Source of the DNA: RGIG426 sp045598065
GTDB taxonomy: Bacteria > Bacillota > Clostridia > Oscillospirales > Acutalibacteraceae
DNA: 64,000 bases
Reading direction: 5' to 3'
Assembly: GCA_045598065.1 (NCBI GenBank)
Contig: JAZLLJ010000030.1
Coordinates: 8,111-72,110, forward strand
Shown here: positions 16,081 to 25,348 of the stretch, in pieces
Position numbering within the stretch: the stretch's first letter is position 1
Layout: each line of letters opens with the position of its first letter
Notes under the pieces: model-generated
What the model saw: only the letters and a program-made list of their open reading frames with translations
Told to the model about the DNA's origin: nothing
Databases searched by the model: none
Translations under genes and position numbers: made by a program

Positions 16081-18693
16081 TTAACCGATGGCGGCCATGC
16101 TCTGTTCGAGCAGGGCGAGTTTTTCCTGCAGCCGCGCGGCCTGCTCACGAGCGCCGTTGACCACAGCTTCGGGAGCTTTATCGGTAAACGCAGGGTTGGA
16201 CAAACGGGCATTCACGCCGTCCAGCTGTTTTTTAACGTTTTCCATTTCTTTTTGCAGGCGTGTTTTCTCCTGCTCGGTGTCCACCAGTTCCGCGAGCGGG
16301 ATCTTGATGGTCGCGTCCGGCGTAACGATGCTGACCGCACCGGCCACATCGAAGCTCTCGCCCACGTTCACGTCGGTGGCAAACGCCAAACGGTTCATAA
16401 ACGCGGCGCCGGTCTTAAAGGTGTCGGCAAACGCGGTTTCGATGAACAGCTCCGTTTTCTTGGACGGCGGCACGTTCATCTCGGCGCGGCGGTTGCGGAT
16501 GGCGCGAATAGCTTCCATCAAACGTTCCATCTCTTTTTCCTCCGCCGTAAAGGCAAGCGCCTTGTCATACGCCGGCCAATCGGAGCGCATCAGCGTGTCA
16601 CCCACGTGCGGCAACGACTGCCAAATTTCCTCCGTGATAAACGGCATAAACGGATGCAGGAGTTTGAGCATATTCGTCATCACGTACACAAGCACGCGGC
16701 AAACGTTCTCTTTATCCTCGCCCTGCAAGCGGTTTTTGCACAGTTCGATATACCAGTCGCAGAAATCGTCCCAAATAAAGTCGTACAGTTTCTGCACCGC
16801 CATACCGAGTTCGAATTTTTCGAGGTTATCGGTAACGGCCTGCGTCAGCGTGTTGAGTTTGGAAAGAATCCACTTGTCTTCGAGCGTCAGCGTATCGGGC
16901 AGCGAGAGTTCGGTGTTGTCGCCGAGGTTCATACGAATGAAGCGAGCGGCGTTCCAAATCTTGTTCGCGAAGTTACGGGAGGATTCCACTTTCTCCTGCA
17001 TAAAGCGCATATCGTTTCCGGGGCTGTTGCCGGTTGCGAGCATAAAGCGCAGCGCATCCGCGCCGTATTCCTCGATGATTTCCAGCGGATCAATGCCGTT
17101 GCCGAGGGATTTGGACATCTTGCGGCCTTTGGAGTCGCGCACAAGGCCGTGGATAAACACGGTGTTGAACGGGGCTTTGCCGGTGTAGGCAAGGCCGGAG
17201 AACATCATACGCACCACCCAGAAGAAGATGATATCGTAACCGGTCACCATCGTGTGAGTGGGATAGAAATAGTCGTATTCGGGCGTTTTGTCCGGCCATC
17301 CCATGGTCGAGAACGGCCACAACGCGGACGAGAACCAGGTATCGAGCGTGTCCTCATCCTGATGCAGATGGTCACAGCCGCAATGCGGACAAACGGTCGG
17401 ATCTTCGCGAGTAACAATGGTTTCGCCGCATTCCGGGCAATACCACGCCGGAATCCGGTGGCCCCACCACAGTTGACGGGAAATGCACCAGTCGCGGATA
17501 TTTTCGAGCCAGTGGAAATACACTTTTTCAAAACGCTCCGGCACAAATTTGGTTTGGCCGGATTTCACCGCTTCTATCGCCGGTTTCGCCAGCTCGTCCA
17601 TCTTCACGAACCATTGCAGCGACACACGCGGCTCCACGGTAGTGTGGCAGCGGTAACATTGGCCGACGTTGTGTTTCATCGGCTCGATTTTGACCACGTA
17701 GCCACCGGCTTCGAGGTCTTCCATAATCGCTTTGCGGCAATCGAGGATGCTCATGCCCTCGTATTTGCCGGCAAGTTCGTTCATAAAGCCGTCTTCGGTC
17801 GTAACGGTGATGACTTCGAGGTTGTGGCGCAAGCCAACCTCAAAGTCGTTCGGATCGTGGGCGGGAGTGATTTTCACCACGCCTGTACCGAAGTCCATCT
17901 CCACGTATTCGTCGGCGACGATCGGGATTTCTTTGTTGACGATCGGCAAAACCACATTTTTGCCGACAATGTCTTTATAGCGTTCGTCATCCGGATGCAC
18001 CGCCACGGCCGTATCACCGAGCAAGGTTTCCGGACGGGTGGTGGCGAGTTCCAAATAGCCGTTGCCGTCCGCCATCGGATAGCGCAGATGATAGAAGAAC
18101 GCATCTTTTTCCTCAAACTCCACCTCGGCATCCGAGATAGAGGTCAGGCAATGCGGACACCAGTTGATGATGCGCTCGCCGCGATAGATTTTGCCCTCTT
18201 CATACAGGCGCACAAACACCTCGCGCACCGCTTTGGAACAACCTTCGTCCATCGTGAAGCGCTCGCGTTCCCAGTCACAGGACGAGCCCATTTTACGCAG
18301 CTGCGACACAATGCGGCTGCCGTATTGCTCGCGCCATTTCCACGCACGTTCCAGGAACTTCTCGCGACCGAGATCGTCTTTCGTCAGTCCCTCTTTTTTC
18401 ATGGACTCCACGATTTTCGCCTCGGTAGCAATAGAGGCGTGGTCGGTGCCCGGCATCCACAGCGCTTCATAGCCCTGCATCCGACGCCAGCGAATAAGGA
18501 TATCCTGCAGCGTGTTGTCCAGCGCGTGGCCCATGTGCAGTTGTCCCGTAATGTTCGGGGGCGGCATCACGATGGTGTAGGGTTTCTTATCTTTATTTAC
18601 CTCCGCGTGGAAGTAGCCGTTCGACTCCCAAAAGTCATAAATACGGTTTTCCACCTCACGGGGATCGTAGGTTTTTGCCAATTCTCGCTCCAT
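16081..18693 (-). CDS. valS: valyl-tRNA synthetase
   Basis: Class I synthetase charging tRNA-Val. The start is ATG 18693 (MERELAKTYDPREVENRIY) with GGGAGG upstream; an upstream in-frame ATG at 18774 lies beyond the promoter. The protein is 870 residues. Signatures are PPPNITGQLHMGHALD (HIGH motif), an editing domain in the middle, zinc-like CPECGE and CPHCG cysteines, and GRKMSKSLGNGIDP (KMSKS). The C-terminal arm is the expected coiled coil (TEQEKTRLQKEMENVKKQLD). The leader is only about 35 bases, so there is no room for a T-box. Confidence 0.97.
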   Translation of the reverse strand: MERELAKTYDPREVENRIYDFWESNGYFHAEVNKDKKPYTIVMPPPNITGQLHMGHALDNTLQDILIRWRRMQGYEALWMPGTDHASIATEAKIVESMKKEGLTKDDLGREKFLERAWKWREQYGSRIVSQLRKMGSSCDWERERFTMDEGCSKAVREVFVRLYEEGKIYRGERIINWCPHCLTSISDAEVEFEEKDAFFYHLRYPMADGNGYLELATTRPETLLGDTAVAVHPDDERYKDIVGKNVVLPIVNKEIPIVADEYVEMDFGTGVVKITPAHDPNDFEVGLRHNLEVITVTTEDGFMNELAGKYEGMSILDCRKAIMEDLEAGGYVVKIEPMKHNVGQCYRCHTTVEPRVSLQWFVKMDELAKPAIEAVKSGQTKFVPERFEKVYFHWLENIRDWCISRQLWWGHRIPAWYCPECGETIVTREDPTVCPHCGCDHLHQDEDTLDTWFSSALWPFSTMGWPDKTPEYDYFYPTHTMVTGYDIIFFWVVRMMFSGLAYTGKAPFNTVFIHGLVRDSKGRKMSKSLGNGIDPLEIIEEYGADALRFMLATGNSPGNDMRFMQEKVESSRNFANKIWNAARFIRMNLGDNTELSLPDTLTLEDKWILSKLNTLTQAVTDNLEKFELGMAVQKLYDFIWDDFCDWYIELCKNRLQGEDKENVCRVLVYVMTNMLKLLHPFMPFITEEIWQSLPHVGDTLMRSDWPAYDKALAFTAEEKEMERLMEAIRAIRNRRAEMNVPPSKKTELFIETAFADTFKTGAAFMNRLAFATDVNVGESFDVAGAVSIVTPDATIKIPLAELVDTEQEKTRLQKEMENVKKQLDGVNARLSNPAFTDKAPEAVVNGAREQAARLQEKLALLEQSMAAIG

Positions 18694-18731
18694 AATCGGT
18701 CGAGCCTCCCTTGTTTTTACATATATGAAAA

Positions 18732-18760
18732 AGTATAGCCTATTTCCGTAAAAAAAGCAA
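18732..18760 (-). promoter_or_regulatory. promoter for valS
   Basis: TTGCTT (18755-18760), a 17-base spacer and TATACT (18732-18737) on the minus strand. Confidence 0.75.
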
Positions 18761-18801
18761 CCAAAAAATTTCATTTTTCTCTTTTCTTTTGCGAAAAAGG
18801 G

Positions 18802-18810
18802 TGTTATAAT
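18802..18810 (+). promoter_or_regulatory. extended -10 for apgM
   Basis: TGTTATAAT at 18802-18810 is an extended -10 with no good -35. It lies about 30 bases before the chosen start of apgM. Confidence 0.55.
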
Positions 18811-18841
18811 GGCAGACGAATGAATGGAAAGGATGATTTTC

Positions 18842-20053
18842 TTGAAATACGCAGTGCTTTTATGCGACGGTATGGCGGATTACCCCGTACCCGAATTGAA
18901 TAACCAAACCCCCATGGAAGCCGCGAACAAACCGACGATGGATGCACTTGCAAAAGTGTCCGAACTGGGACTTATGAAAACTGTTCCGGATGGAATGCCT
19001 GCCGGAAGCGACGTTGCCAACCTGTCGGTCGTGGGCTACAATCCTGCCGATTGCTACACCGGCCGCTCTCCCCTTGAAGCCGCCAACATCGGTGTCAAAA
19101 TGGCGGACGATGACGTGGCGCTTCGCTGCAACCTCGTCACGCTGTCCGACGAGTCGGTCTACGCCGAAAAACGGATGGTGGACTACTGCGGCGGCGACAT
19201 CTCCACCGCCGAAGCGGACGAACTCGTGAAAGCGCTGCAAGCGGCGTTCGGCGGCGGCGAATTCGATTTTTATACCGGCACGGCGTATCGCCATTGTCTC
19301 ATTTGGCACGGCGGCAAAACCGAGCTCGGCAAAATCACTCCGCCGCACGACATCAGTGGCCGCGTGGTCGGGGACTATCTCCCGAACGATCCTGCCGCGG
19401 CAAAACTTAAAGACATTATGGAAAAGAGCGTAGCGGTGCTCGAAAACCACCCGATTAACGTCGCACGCCGCGAAAAAGGCTTGTCTCCTGCCACCTCCGC
19501 GTGGTTTTGGGGCCAAGGTTCCCGTCCTGCGCTCGAAAATTTCAAAGAAAAATACGGCCTCGACGCCGCAATGATTTCCGCTGTGGACCTGCTTAAAGGC
19601 ATCGGTCGCTTGGCAGGGATGAAAGTCTATAACGTCGAGGGCGCGACCGGCTATATCGACACGAATTTCGACGGTAAAGCCGCCGCCGCGATTGATGCGT
19701 TCAAAACCGGATGCGACTACGTATATATCCACGTGGAAGCGCCGGACGAATGCGGTCACCGCGGCGAAATCCAAAACAAGCCGCGCTCCATCGAACTCAT
19801 TGACGAAAAAATTCTTGCGCCCCTGCTCACCTATTTGCGCGAAAGCGGCGAGGATTTCGCCCTGCTCATCTGCCCCGACCATCCGACGCCGCTCTCCATT
19901 CGCACCCACGTAGCAGACTGCGTGCCGTATCTTCTCTATCGCAGTAACGCCGAAATGAGCGGTGCCGACCGCTTCACCGAACAAACCGCTAAAGACACCG
20001 GACATTTCCTGCCCCGTGCCTCGGATATGCTTAAAAAAATGATGAATGCTTAA
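18842..20053 (+). CDS. apgM: cofactor-independent phosphoglycerate mutase (ApgM type)
   Basis: Interconverts 2- and 3-phosphoglycerate without bisphosphoglycerate; an alkaline-phosphatase-superfamily metalloenzyme. TTG 18842 (MKYAVLLCDGMADYP) is preferred because GAAAGGA sits 8 bases upstream; ATG 18824 and 18833 are in-frame alternatives. The N-terminal CDGMAD and GSDVANLSVVGYNP (catalytic serine/aspartate region), the middle HVEAPDECGHRGE and the C-terminal CPDHPTPLSIRTH metal motifs are all present. At 403 residues it has the usual length of this archaeal-type enzyme, which many Clostridia also carry. The pyridoxamine kinase gene follows with about 20 bases between. Confidence 0.93.
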   Translation: MKYAVLLCDGMADYPVPELNNQTPMEAANKPTMDALAKVSELGLMKTVPDGMPAGSDVANLSVVGYNPADCYTGRSPLEAANIGVKMADDDVALRCNLVTLSDESVYAEKRMVDYCGGDISTAEADELVKALQAAFGGGEFDFYTGTAYRHCLIWHGGKTELGKITPPHDISGRVVGDYLPNDPAAAKLKDIMEKSVAVLENHPINVARREKGLSPATSAWFWGQGSRPALENFKEKYGLDAAMISAVDLLKGIGRLAGMKVYNVEGATGYIDTNFDGKAAAAIDAFKTGCDYVYIHVEAPDECGHRGEIQNKPRSIELIDEKILAPLLTYLRESGEDFALLICPDHPTPLSIRTHVADCVPYLLYRSNAEMSGADRFTEQTAKDTGHFLPRASDMLKKMMNA

Positions 20054-20074
20054 CAGCAAAAGGAGATGTCGAAA

Positions 20075-20899
20075 ATGTATAAACGTGTCTTAACCATCCA
20101 AGACGTGTCGTGTGTCGGTCAGTGCTCGTTGACCGTCGCGCTGCCCATTCTCTCCGCCTGCGGACTGGAAACCGCGGTCATTCCGTCCGCCGTACTGTCC
20201 ACCCACACCGCAGGATTTTCCGGCTATACCTTCCGTGACCTTACGGAAGATATGCCTGCCATCCTCGCGCATTGGGAAAAAGAAAATCTGACGTTCGACT
20301 CCATCTATACCGGCTACCTCGGCAGTACCGAGCAAATCGACTACGTAAAAGCCATCGCCAAAAGTCGCTTAAAAGCCGGCGGCAAACTTATCGTTGATCC
20401 TGCCATGGCGGACAACGGCAAGCTCTACCCCGCGTTCGACCAAGCCTACGTGGACGCAATGAAAACCCTCTGCGCCGAAGCGGACGTGCTCGTCCCCAAC
20501 ATCACCGAAGCCTGCTTCCTCACGGATTTCGAGTATAAAGAAACCTACGACGAAGCGTATATCCTCGACTTGTGCAAAGCGCTCTTTGCGCTCTCCGGCA
20601 AGGATATCGTGCTGACCGGTGTCGGCTACGAAGAAGGTGCGACCGGCGTTGTCACCTTTGACGGCGCGGATTTACAGTATTACAAACACCGCAAGATCGC
20701 CAATGGGTGCCACGGCACCGGCGACGTGTACGCCTCCGCTTTCGTGGGCGCGCTCGAAAACGACCAGTCGCTTTACAACGCCGCTAAAACCGCCGCCGAT
20801 TACACGTTGCGGTGCATTGAATACACGCAGGGCGACGAGAGCCACTGGTACGGTGTCAAATTCGAGCCGGTGCTGAAAGAACTCATTGAGATGCTGTAA
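20075..20899 (+). CDS. pyridoxamine/pyridoxal kinase (PdxK/PdxY family)
   Basis: Ribokinase-fold enzyme phosphorylating B6 vitamers for PLP salvage. ATG 20075 (MYKRVLTIQDVSCVGQCSL) has AAAGGAG 9 bases upstream; an ATG at 20066 touches that site. The 274-residue protein has the family's early VGQCSL stretch, the substrate loop PSAVLSTHTAGF, the DPAMADNG motif and the anionic-hole GCHGTGDVYASAF with its catalytic aspartate. PLP from this enzyme would serve the NifS desulfurase and others. It is followed by a terminator. Confidence 0.92.
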   Translation: MYKRVLTIQDVSCVGQCSLTVALPILSACGLETAVIPSAVLSTHTAGFSGYTFRDLTEDMPAILAHWEKENLTFDSIYTGYLGSTEQIDYVKAIAKSRLKAGGKLIVDPAMADNGKLYPAFDQAYVDAMKTLCAEADVLVPNITEACFLTDFEYKETYDEAYILDLCKALFALSGKDIVLTGVGYEEGATGVVTFDGADLQYYKHRKIANGCHGTGDVYASAFVGALENDQSLYNAAKTAADYTLRCIEYTQGDESHWYGVKFEPVLKELIEML

Positions 20900-20916
20900 A
20901 ACCGCAAAAAACAAAG

Positions 20917-20945
20917 AAAAAAGACGGGTCTTCCCGTCTTTTTTT
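20917..20945 (+). terminator. terminator after pyridoxamine kinase
   Basis: AAAAGACGGG-TCTT-CCCGTCTTTTTTT hairpin and T run, 18 bases after the stop. Confidence 0.9.
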
Positions 20946-20984
20946 AATAAGTGTAATCCACCCGCCCACGGTGGTTTCACAGGA

Positions 20985-21193
20985 GACATTCACGAATGTC
21001 CCCCTTTTCGGTCGGTGCAAAAAACAAAATGGGGGGATTCATGAATCGCCCCTACATACACGCCGAAAACGCCATCAAAATTCCGCGGCGGCGCACAAAC
21101 GCGGTGTAGGGACCGGCGTCCTCGATGGTCCATTTTTTGAATTCTGATAAAACCCGTGGCGGTTTTGTAGGGCAAGACCTTGGTCTTGCCGCC
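20985..21193. repeat. tract of four short palindromic intergenic repeats
   Basis: Modules at 20985-21001 (GACATTC...GAATGTC), 21031-21052 (GGGGGATTCATGAATCGCCCC), 21105-21131 (GGACC..GGTCC type) and 21167-21193 (GGGCAAGACC..GGTCTTGCC). The last three share a GTAGGG-like edge in one or other orientation. No gene is visible in the about 340 bases between the two terminators. The look is that of dispersed short intergenic repeats known from gut Firmicutes; copy number cannot be judged here. Confidence 0.6.
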
Positions 21194-21232
21194 GTTGGTC
21201 GGTGCGGAATTCTAAAACTTGACTGCCACACC

Positions 21233-21265
21233 AAAAAAGAGGATGCTATCGCATCCTCTTTTTTT
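21233..21265 (-). terminator. terminator at the end of the rnf/apbE/Gx operon
   Basis: AAAAAAGAGGATGC-TATC-GCATCCTCTTTTTTT overlaps the final codons of the Gx gene and has a T run on the minus strand. Confidence 0.85.
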
Positions 21266-21752
21266 GCATTTTCTTCGGCAGTCGCTGTACCACAAGCCCG
21301 CCGAGCACGCCGATGACCGCGCCGGCAATCGTGCCGGACAAAAGCAATACCGGCAAATACCACGAAAGCGACACCGTTTGCATCACCAAAATCGCGCAAA
21401 TCAGTTGGCCGATATTGTGTGCCACACCGCCGACAACGCTGACACCGACCGGCGAAAACATCGGCAGTTTTTTGAAGAGCCACATCACGAGAAAGCTCAA
21501 AGTTCCGCCGCAAAACGCATACAGCATCGAACTTAAACTGCCAAACGTAAACCCGGCCAACACGATGCGGCAAAGCGCCACTGCTGCCGCTCCGGGAACG
21601 GGAAGCAAATAGAGCGCAACAAGCGTTACAAGGTTGGCAAGCCCCAATTTCACGCCGGGAATACCGAGCGAAAACGGCATAAGCGCCTCGACGTAAGAAA
21701 ACACAAAAGCCAGTGCCACCAGTATGCCGTAAAGAGGAATATTTTTCTTCAT
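21246..21752 (-). CDS. Gx transporter family membrane protein
   Basis: The 168-residue hydrophobic protein has five or six membrane helices and the family pattern GIPGVKLGLANLVTLVAL and AHNIGQLICA (Hpre_diP_synt_I family, once named heptaprenyl diphosphate synthase component I). Relatives are ECF-transporter-like S components and commonly sit with NusG-II and ApbE genes in flavin-based extracellular electron transfer or Rnf loci, as here. Substrate is unknown; flavin or a quinone precursor is plausible. Its last codons form the terminator stem. Confidence 0.85.
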   Translation of the reverse strand: MKKNIPLYGILVALAFVFSYVEALMPFSLGIPGVKLGLANLVTLVALYLLPVPGAAAVALCRIVLAGFTFGSLSSMLYAFCGGTLSFLVMWLFKKLPMFSPVGVSVVGGVAHNIGQLICAILVMQTVSLSWYLPVLLLSGTIAGAVIGVLGGLVVQRLPKKMQKKRMR

Positions 21753-21764
21753 CTTTTCTCCCCC

Positions 21765-22163
21765 TTACACCACGAAATCGACCGTGTCCGAGGCTTCATC
21801 GTCCACCACAGAAACCGTCATTTTATGCGGCAGGCAGACAATACTCTCCCCCGGCCGCGAAATAGCGCGGCTTTTGACACAGATTTGATTTTTGCAGTCC
21901 GCCTCGCGCACAAACACGCGGCCGTTTTCCACCACCACAACGTTATAGCCGTCATCCGTTTCCACGGTGTATGTAGAATTTTGCGACAAGGGCAACGTTT
22001 TCACCGTTTGGTTGTTGACGGTGATTTTCGCCACCGCGCCAGTCGGCTTCGGCGCGGCAAAATGAAAGACGAACAGCGCTGCCGCCAAAAGCAGCAACGC
22101 TGAAACAATCACGATATCTCCTCGCTTTAAAAAACGCGGTTTTTTCGTCTCATTCGCCATCAT
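21765..22163 (-). CDS. NusG domain II-containing membrane-anchored protein
   Basis: A single helix (VIVSALLLLAAALFVFHF, about residues 17-34) anchors an extracellular beta domain with the family cysteines in EADCKNQICVKSRAISRPGE and the closing IVCLPHKMTVSV. The gene overlaps the apbE end by 14 bases; ATG 22163 and ATG 22160 are both possible. These small domains co-occur with ApbE and Gx proteins; their exact role is not established. I infer an accessory part of the membrane redox module. Confidence 0.88.
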   Translation of the reverse strand: MMANETKKPRFLKRGDIVIVSALLLLAAALFVFHFAAPKPTGAVAKITVNNQTVKTLPLSQNSTYTVETDDGYNVVVVENGRVFVREADCKNQICVKSRAISRPGESIVCLPHKMTVSVVDDEASDTVDFVV

Positions 22164-23271
22164 CTGTCAAAAGAGCGGCGAAACCGGACGATTGCGCGGT
22201 GGTGCCGTCGGCAAGAATCCAAAACGCCTCCACACCGTCGGTTTTCTCGATAAGCGCTTTGCCCTTTTCGAGCGGAAGCAGAAACAACGCCGTAGACAAC
22301 GCATCACACAGTCCTGCATCGTCGCCGACTACCGTGGTTGAACGGAACATACGGGCAGGATAGTTGGTATCGGGATCGATGATGTGGCAGTAACGCTCGC
22401 CCTCCACCTCGTAATAGCGCTCGTAGTCGCCGCTGGTAACAACACACTGGTTTTCCACGGAAATCGCTTCAATATACCCGTTTCCGTCCGGATCGGCGAT
22501 GCCCACCGCCCATTTGGAACCGTCATCTTTCGTGCCGATAGTGCACACGTTGCCGCCCATATTCAGCGCCGCCGAGGTCACGCCCAACGCTCGCAGATAT
22601 TCACAGCCTTTTTGTGCCGCGTACCCTTTGGCGATGGCGCCGACGTTCAACTGCATATCCGGATCTTTAAGAAACGCGGTACTGTTGTCACGGTTGATGA
22701 CCACATCGTCAATATTCGAATGGGCGGCACATTCCGCAAGCGTGTTCTCGTTAGGAAGCACGTACACGTTGTCCTCTTCCGCCACTTTCCACATCGTATG
22801 CCATTGCGCAAGTACGCGGCCGTAGGCGATATTCACTTTGCCTTCGCTAAATGCATAGGCTTCTTTGCCGAGTTCCAGCAAATCGAGGATTTCACCGTCA
22901 ACGATAAGCGGTTTATCTCCGGCGGACATATTGAGTTCGCGCAGATTCTTCAAATCGCCGTACGCGTTATAAATATCGTACATCTGCTGGTAGGAAAGCA
23001 GGCGTTCATGCAGGTTTTCCGAAAGTTCCTTAAACTGCGCCTCGCTGTCGGTGTAGGCGATAAACGTGCAAACCGTATCGAACAAATCGTAGTAGGTTTC
23101 TTCATATTTTCCCGGTCCGGGATCTTTCGACGTTTCGCTTTCAGAGGTGCCCGTCGCTCCCATCGGTTGACCGTTTACCGATACGGCCGAGCCGTCTTGC
23201 TCCACGGCTTTGCAGGCCGGCAAAGCCAGGCACAGGCACACACACAACGCCAAACACAGTAATTTTTTCAT
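22150..23271 (-). CDS. apbE: ApbE FAD:protein FMN transferase, lipoprotein
   Basis: Attaches FMN through a phosphoester to Thr/Ser of target proteins, such as RnfG and RnfD encoded upstream. The signal peptide ends in the lipobox LPACKA (Cys20). The catalytic core shows LNVGAIAKGYAAQKGCEYL, ALNMGGNVCTIG, the SVENQCVVTSGDYERY stretch, and YCHIIDPDTNYPA. At 373 residues it has the standard size. It lies behind rnfCDGEAB and a lipoprotein, with GGAGG before ATG 23271. The link to RnfG/RnfD flavinylation rests on family knowledge and gene context. Confidence 0.95.
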   Translation of the reverse strand: MKKLLCLALCVCLCLALPACKAVEQDGSAVSVNGQPMGATGTSESETSKDPGPGKYEETYYDLFDTVCTFIAYTDSEAQFKELSENLHERLLSYQQMYDIYNAYGDLKNLRELNMSAGDKPLIVDGEILDLLELGKEAYAFSEGKVNIAYGRVLAQWHTMWKVAEEDNVYVLPNENTLAECAAHSNIDDVVINRDNSTAFLKDPDMQLNVGAIAKGYAAQKGCEYLRALGVTSAALNMGGNVCTIGTKDDGSKWAVGIADPDGNGYIEAISVENQCVVTSGDYERYYEVEGERYCHIIDPDTNYPARMFRSTTVVGDDAGLCDALSTALFLLPLEKGKALIEKTDGVEAFWILADGTTAQSSGFAALLTDDGE

Positions 23272-23291
23272 TCCGTTTTCCTCCGACTTGC

Positions 23292-23331
23292 CTCTTCAAA
23301 AGCAAAGGCAAAAGCCTTTACTTTTGAAGAG
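23292..23331 (-). repeat. intercistronic hairpin before apbE
   Basis: CTCTTCAAAAG (23292-23302) pairs with CTTTTGAAGAG (23321-23331), and an inner AAAGGC/GCCTTT extends it around an AAAA loop. There is no T run, so it is more likely an mRNA-stability or processing element than a terminator. Confidence 0.6.
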
Positions 23332-23341
23332 AACGAACTGT

Positions 23342-24469
23342 TTATCTGGATTCTATTAATTCTTCTCCTATACGGCTCAACGTGTCCTCAACTCGGCTGG
23401 CAACGTCTTCTGCCACGCTAGCCGCCTCGTCGAGAAAGCCGTCGGCCTCGGTTTTCGTGTCATTTTCCACCGTGGCATCCGCGGACGTTTCGTCCATAGC
23501 TTTCAATACGTTTTCGAGCATTTCCGACACGCGAATATCGCATTTTTTCGCCAATTCGGTGTCGGCGGCAGGTTTCCCATTCGTCAAGGGCGTAACCTTT
23601 ACTTGCTTTGCCGTCTTTCCCACCACATATTCTTCAAACGCCTTGGCGCAGGCAATCCATTCCGCGTCTTTTTCCGTGTCGGACGTGTCATCCATTCCGG
23701 TTTTTTGGTCTTTTTTCGAAGAAAACGCTCCGGCCGTTCCGTCAAATGCACCGTCGGTCACAGCCACTTTTTTGCCAGCAACGTCCACTTGGCAATCGGT
23801 GACAACGCCGCGAGAATTCATACACACCGCCGCGATATGCACGTCCGTTTGCACCGCCTCGTCGCTGTTATTTGTTCCGTCCGTCGCCATCAACGCAAGC
23901 GACAGCGTATCCCCTTCCTGTGCCCCTCGTTCAGCCGCCATATCGCAGGCTTTTCCGATAGCTTCCAAAAACGGGGTAATATCCAGTTCACAGCGCGAGC
24001 GCAGAGCCTCGTCCTTTGCCACACCGTTTTCAACGGGAATCTCCGCTACCTGTGCGGCGGTCTTTCCCACCACGTAGTCACAAAGAGCATCCGCCTGTTT
24101 GTACCACGCTTTCGAGAGCGGAGCCGAAGTGTTCAGACCATAGTCCTCCCCTTGAGCATACTTACTGCGTGGTGACTTCTCCCGAACAATTTTGCCGTCG
24201 CTCAGTTTGGCATCGGTCTCGATCTCGTCCAGTTTGCAGGCGGCGATTTTTCCGTCTTTCTCCATAGCAACGGCGGCAACCACCGTTTTTTCGGTCAACG
24301 CATCGTCCGAGACGGCCAGTGTGTTCACCGAAGCCAGTCCCGTTTTCACCATAGCGACCGGCAAAGTAGACGACTCCGCCTTTTCGCCTTTGGAAATGTT
24401 GCTCTCACACGCCGTCAAAAGCATCGTCAGCGCCAGCAACACCGCCGGCAGTATTCTCCATTTTTTCAC
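23342..24469 (-). CDS. lipoprotein with two copies of a YVVGKT domain
   Basis: GTG start at 24469 with AAGGAGG upstream. The signal peptide ends in the lipobox LLTACES (Cys about 21). The mature part has two related units: WYKQADALCDYVVGKTAAQV (about 122-141) with upstream SKYAQGEDYG, and WIACAKAFEEYVVGKTAKQV (about 275-294) with upstream KKDQKTGMDD. Each is followed by a segment ending in CELDITPFLEAIGKA or CDIRVSEMLENVLKA. The arrangement resembles FMN-binding-like lipoprotein domains in clostridial redox loci, but I cannot point to the flavin attachment motif, so that is inference. The place between rnfB and apbE suggests a part in electron transfer. Confidence 0.75.
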   Translation of the reverse strand: MKKWRILPAVLLALTMLLTACESNISKGEKAESSTLPVAMVKTGLASVNTLAVSDDALTEKTVVAAVAMEKDGKIAACKLDEIETDAKLSDGKIVREKSPRSKYAQGEDYGLNTSAPLSKAWYKQADALCDYVVGKTAAQVAEIPVENGVAKDEALRSRCELDITPFLEAIGKACDMAAERGAQEGDTLSLALMATDGTNNSDEAVQTDVHIAAVCMNSRGVVTDCQVDVAGKKVAVTDGAFDGTAGAFSSKKDQKTGMDDTSDTEKDAEWIACAKAFEEYVVGKTAKQVKVTPLTNGKPAADTELAKKCDIRVSEMLENVLKAMDETSADATVENDTKTEADGFLDEAASVAEDVASRVEDTLSRIGEELIESR

Positions 24470-24526
24470 AAAGATACCTCCTTACAGTTGTCGGCGATTT
24501 CACGCCGCTGTAAGGTAGTATATCCG

Positions 24527-25318
24527 TTATCTGCGCCGAATAACCTTTGTCGGGCATTTTTCTACACACCAACCGCAGTTGATGCATTCCGATTGGTCAA
24601 TATGCGCAATATTGTTTTTAATCGTAATCGCGCCGGTAATACACTCTCTGGCGCAAAGGCCGCAACCGATACAACCCGCCTCGCACATATCTTTGACGGA
24701 TTTGCCGCGCTCTTGGGACAAACACGTCACCACGTATTGGGCGTCATACGGCACCATTTCGATGATGTTTTGTGGGCAGGCATCCGCACATTTACCGCAG
24801 GCGGTACATTTTTCTTTGTCCACCACCGCCACACCTTCAATAATTTTGATGGCGTCATATTCGCACACTTTCACGCACGAGCCGAAACCGAGGCAACCGT
24901 AGGCGCACGCTTTAGTGCCGCGACCGGGAACCATCGTCACGCGGCGGCAATCCTCGTCGCCGAAATATTCGTAAATATGACGGGTTTTCTCGCACGTACC
25001 GGAACAGCGAACGTAGGCGGACATCCGCACAAAGTCCGCTTTTTTGCCGGTCAATTCTCCAATCAATTCCGCGACCTTTTGGCCGCCGACAGGACAAGAG
25101 GTCGGACTGGCCTCTCCTTTGGCGATGGCTTCCGCCAACGCATCACATCCTGCATAGCCACATCCGCCGCAGTTGTTACCGGGCAAAACGTCTCGGATTT
25201 TTTCGGTGAGTTCGTCGGTAGGCACAGATAAAAACTTATCTGCCGTCACAAGCAACACACCGATAAGCAGGCCCATACCGCCTACCACCGCGGCAGCAAT
25301 CAACACAGCCGTTCCCAT
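24527..25318 (-). CDS. rnfB: Rnf complex iron-sulfur subunit RnfB
   Basis: Peripheral ferredoxin-accepting subunit. An N-terminal membrane helix (VLIAAAVVGGMGLLIGVLL) is followed by the CGGCGYAGC...C cluster motif (about 50-75). Then come cysteine-rich ferredoxin-like motifs CLGFGSCVKVC, CTACGKCADACP, CIGCGLCARECI and CINCGWCVEKCP. At 263 residues it is longer than the gamma-proteobacterial form, as usual for clostridial RnfB. It is the last rnf gene; the lipoprotein gene follows. Confidence 0.96.
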   Translation of the reverse strand: MGTAVLIAAAVVGGMGLLIGVLLVTADKFLSVPTDELTEKIRDVLPGNNCGGCGYAGCDALAEAIAKGEASPTSCPVGGQKVAELIGELTGKKADFVRMSAYVRCSGTCEKTRHIYEYFGDEDCRRVTMVPGRGTKACAYGCLGFGSCVKVCEYDAIKIIEGVAVVDKEKCTACGKCADACPQNIIEMVPYDAQYVVTCLSQERGKSVKDMCEAGCIGCGLCARECITGAITIKNNIAHIDQSECINCGWCVEKCPTKVIRRR

Positions 25319-25348
25319 AAGGTCGCCTCCTTTCGAGAAGATCAGAAA

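Noticed and set aside
15985..18738. 917-residue open frame on the plus strand opposite valS
   Set aside because: It mirrors valS exactly, gives a His/Arg-rich sequence with no domain, and runs through the tRNA-Leu gene.
18694..18780. T-box leader for valS
   Set aside because: The distance from the promoter to the start is only about 35 bases, with no AGGGTGG-like T-box sequence.
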